A stretch of 15,820 nt of DNA, taken from Bacilli bacterium. GTDB lineage: Bacteria; Bacillota_I; Bacilli_A; RFN20; CAG-826. Below the pieces are notes generated by a model. The model was not told where the DNA came from. It saw nothing but the letters and a program-made list of their open reading frames with translations, and ran no database searches. The stretch is from positions 1 to 15,820 of the forward strand of contig JAFZRR010000005.1 of NCBI GenBank assembly GCA_017619815.1, written 5' to 3'. Shown piece by piece: positions 15,382-15,820 of the stretch (position 1 is its first letter; every line of letters begins with the position of its first letter). The position numbers and the translations under genes were made by a program.

Positions 15382-15820
15382 TTATTTGCCCTCCGCTTCT
15401 AAGTAAGCCTTAATGGCTTTGAATTGAGATTGATAGCCGGTGCAACGGCATAAATTACCAACGATAAAGTTTCTAATTTCTTCTTCAGTTGGATTCTTAT
15501 ATTCATGTTTTAAAGCATGGATGATTAAAGCGAAACCAACACTACAGAATGAGCATTGATCAGCGCCTTCATCTGCGAAGTAATCAGCGATGCGATTGGC
15601 TTCATCTTGAATACCTTCCACTGTGGTAACGTGTTTGCCTTCCACTTTCATCGCTAAAACACCACAGGATAAGAATGGCTTTTCATCGATTAAAACTGTA
15701 CAGGAACCACAGACTGTTTCATCACATCCAATACGGATGGATAAGATTCCATGTCTTCTTAATGCATGGGAGAGATATTCATCTGGTTCAACATCCCAGA
15801 CGACTTCGGTGTTGTTCAAA
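15382..15820 (-). CDS. 2Fe-2S subunit of first molybdenum hydroxylase (5' end cut off)
   Basis: Electron-transfer subunit with 145 residues visible. Ligands for two [2Fe-2S] clusters are present: C32, C37, C40 and C52, then C89 and C92, then C124 and C126 (NLCRCTGY). The second half has QCSFCSVG where the family normally has QCGFCTPG. The first visible codon is TTG, and its Leu-Asn-Asn fits the inside of the usual first beta strand, which in relatives is preceded by several residues. The true start is therefore probably upstream of the window, and the TTG is an internal leucine. It is followed by its large subunit after one base. All genes downstream appear to be in the same operon. Confidence 0.88.
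   Translation of the reverse strand, partial: LNNTEVVWDVEPDEYLSHALRRHGILSIRIGCDETVCGSCTVLIDEKPFLSCGVLAMKVEGKHVTTVEGIQDEANRIADYFADEGADQCSFCSVGFALIIHALKHEYKNPTEEEIRNFIVGNLCRCTGYQSQFKAIKAYLEAEGK

Noticed and set aside
1023..15820. Possible selenocysteine (in-frame TGA) in a selenium-linked enzyme
   Set aside because: Relatives of this cluster are linked to selenium, but every coding region runs full length and ends at TAA or TAG. No gene needs TGA read-through, and no SECIS-like need arises.
1..15820. Insertion sequences, tRNA/rRNA genes, CRISPR arrays, phage or toxin genes
   Set aside because: I looked on both strands. The window is nearly all coding sequence for metabolic enzymes and I saw no repeats of that type, no transposase and no RNA gene.

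Overview
The window is a single-strand gene block, entirely on the minus strand, from what looks like a low-GC Gram-positive anaerobe (Bacillota; possibly an uncultured gut Bacilli/Erysipelotrichia or Clostridia type). The grounds are the AT-rich codon use, lysine-rich proteins, strong AGGAGG-type ribosome binding sites, short overlapping gene junctions and an anaerobic enzyme content. The exact lineage cannot be read from the sequence.

Read in the direction of transcription (high to low coordinates), twelve tightly packed genes form one apparent operon that begins upstream of the window: a 2Fe-2S subunit (5' end cut off by the window edge) and the molybdopterin subunit of a first xanthine-dehydrogenase-type hydroxylase; a dihydropyrimidinase/hydantoinase-like enzyme; an SsnA-like aminohydrolase; a small dihydroorotate/dihydropyrimidine-dehydrogenase-like flavoprotein with two [4Fe-4S] motifs; the molybdopterin, 2Fe-2S and FAD subunits of a second hydroxylase; a threonine-synthase-like and a cysteine-synthase-like PLP enzyme side by side; a YgeY-type M20 hydrolase; and a YgeW-type carbamoyltransferase. 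A clear intrinsic terminator follows. After it comes a separate gene for a potassium-channel-like membrane protein with its own short leader and a possible promoter.

The gene set matches the E. coli ygeW-ygeX-ygeY-hyuA-ygfK-ssnA-ygfM-xdhD group and the related clusters that gut anaerobes use to break down purines and uric acid. A plausible joint route (inference) is: the molybdenum hydroxylases interconvert purines; SsnA and the hydantoinase open rings; the flavo/iron-sulfur protein supplies a reduction step, as in reductive pyrimidine breakdown; YgeY and YgeW strip the ureido groups, YgeW giving carbamoyl phosphate for ATP; and PLP enzymes remove the amino groups to give a keto acid.

Three departures from the E. 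coli plan stand out: no YgeX (diaminopropionate ammonia-lyase) but two different fold-type II PLP enzymes in its place; no large YgfK but a 363-residue protein without the usual catalytic loop; and a short YgeW with Ala where the family normally has Cys. No regulator, transporter, carbamate kinase or selenium gene lies in the window. No gene-free stretch exceeds 65 bases.
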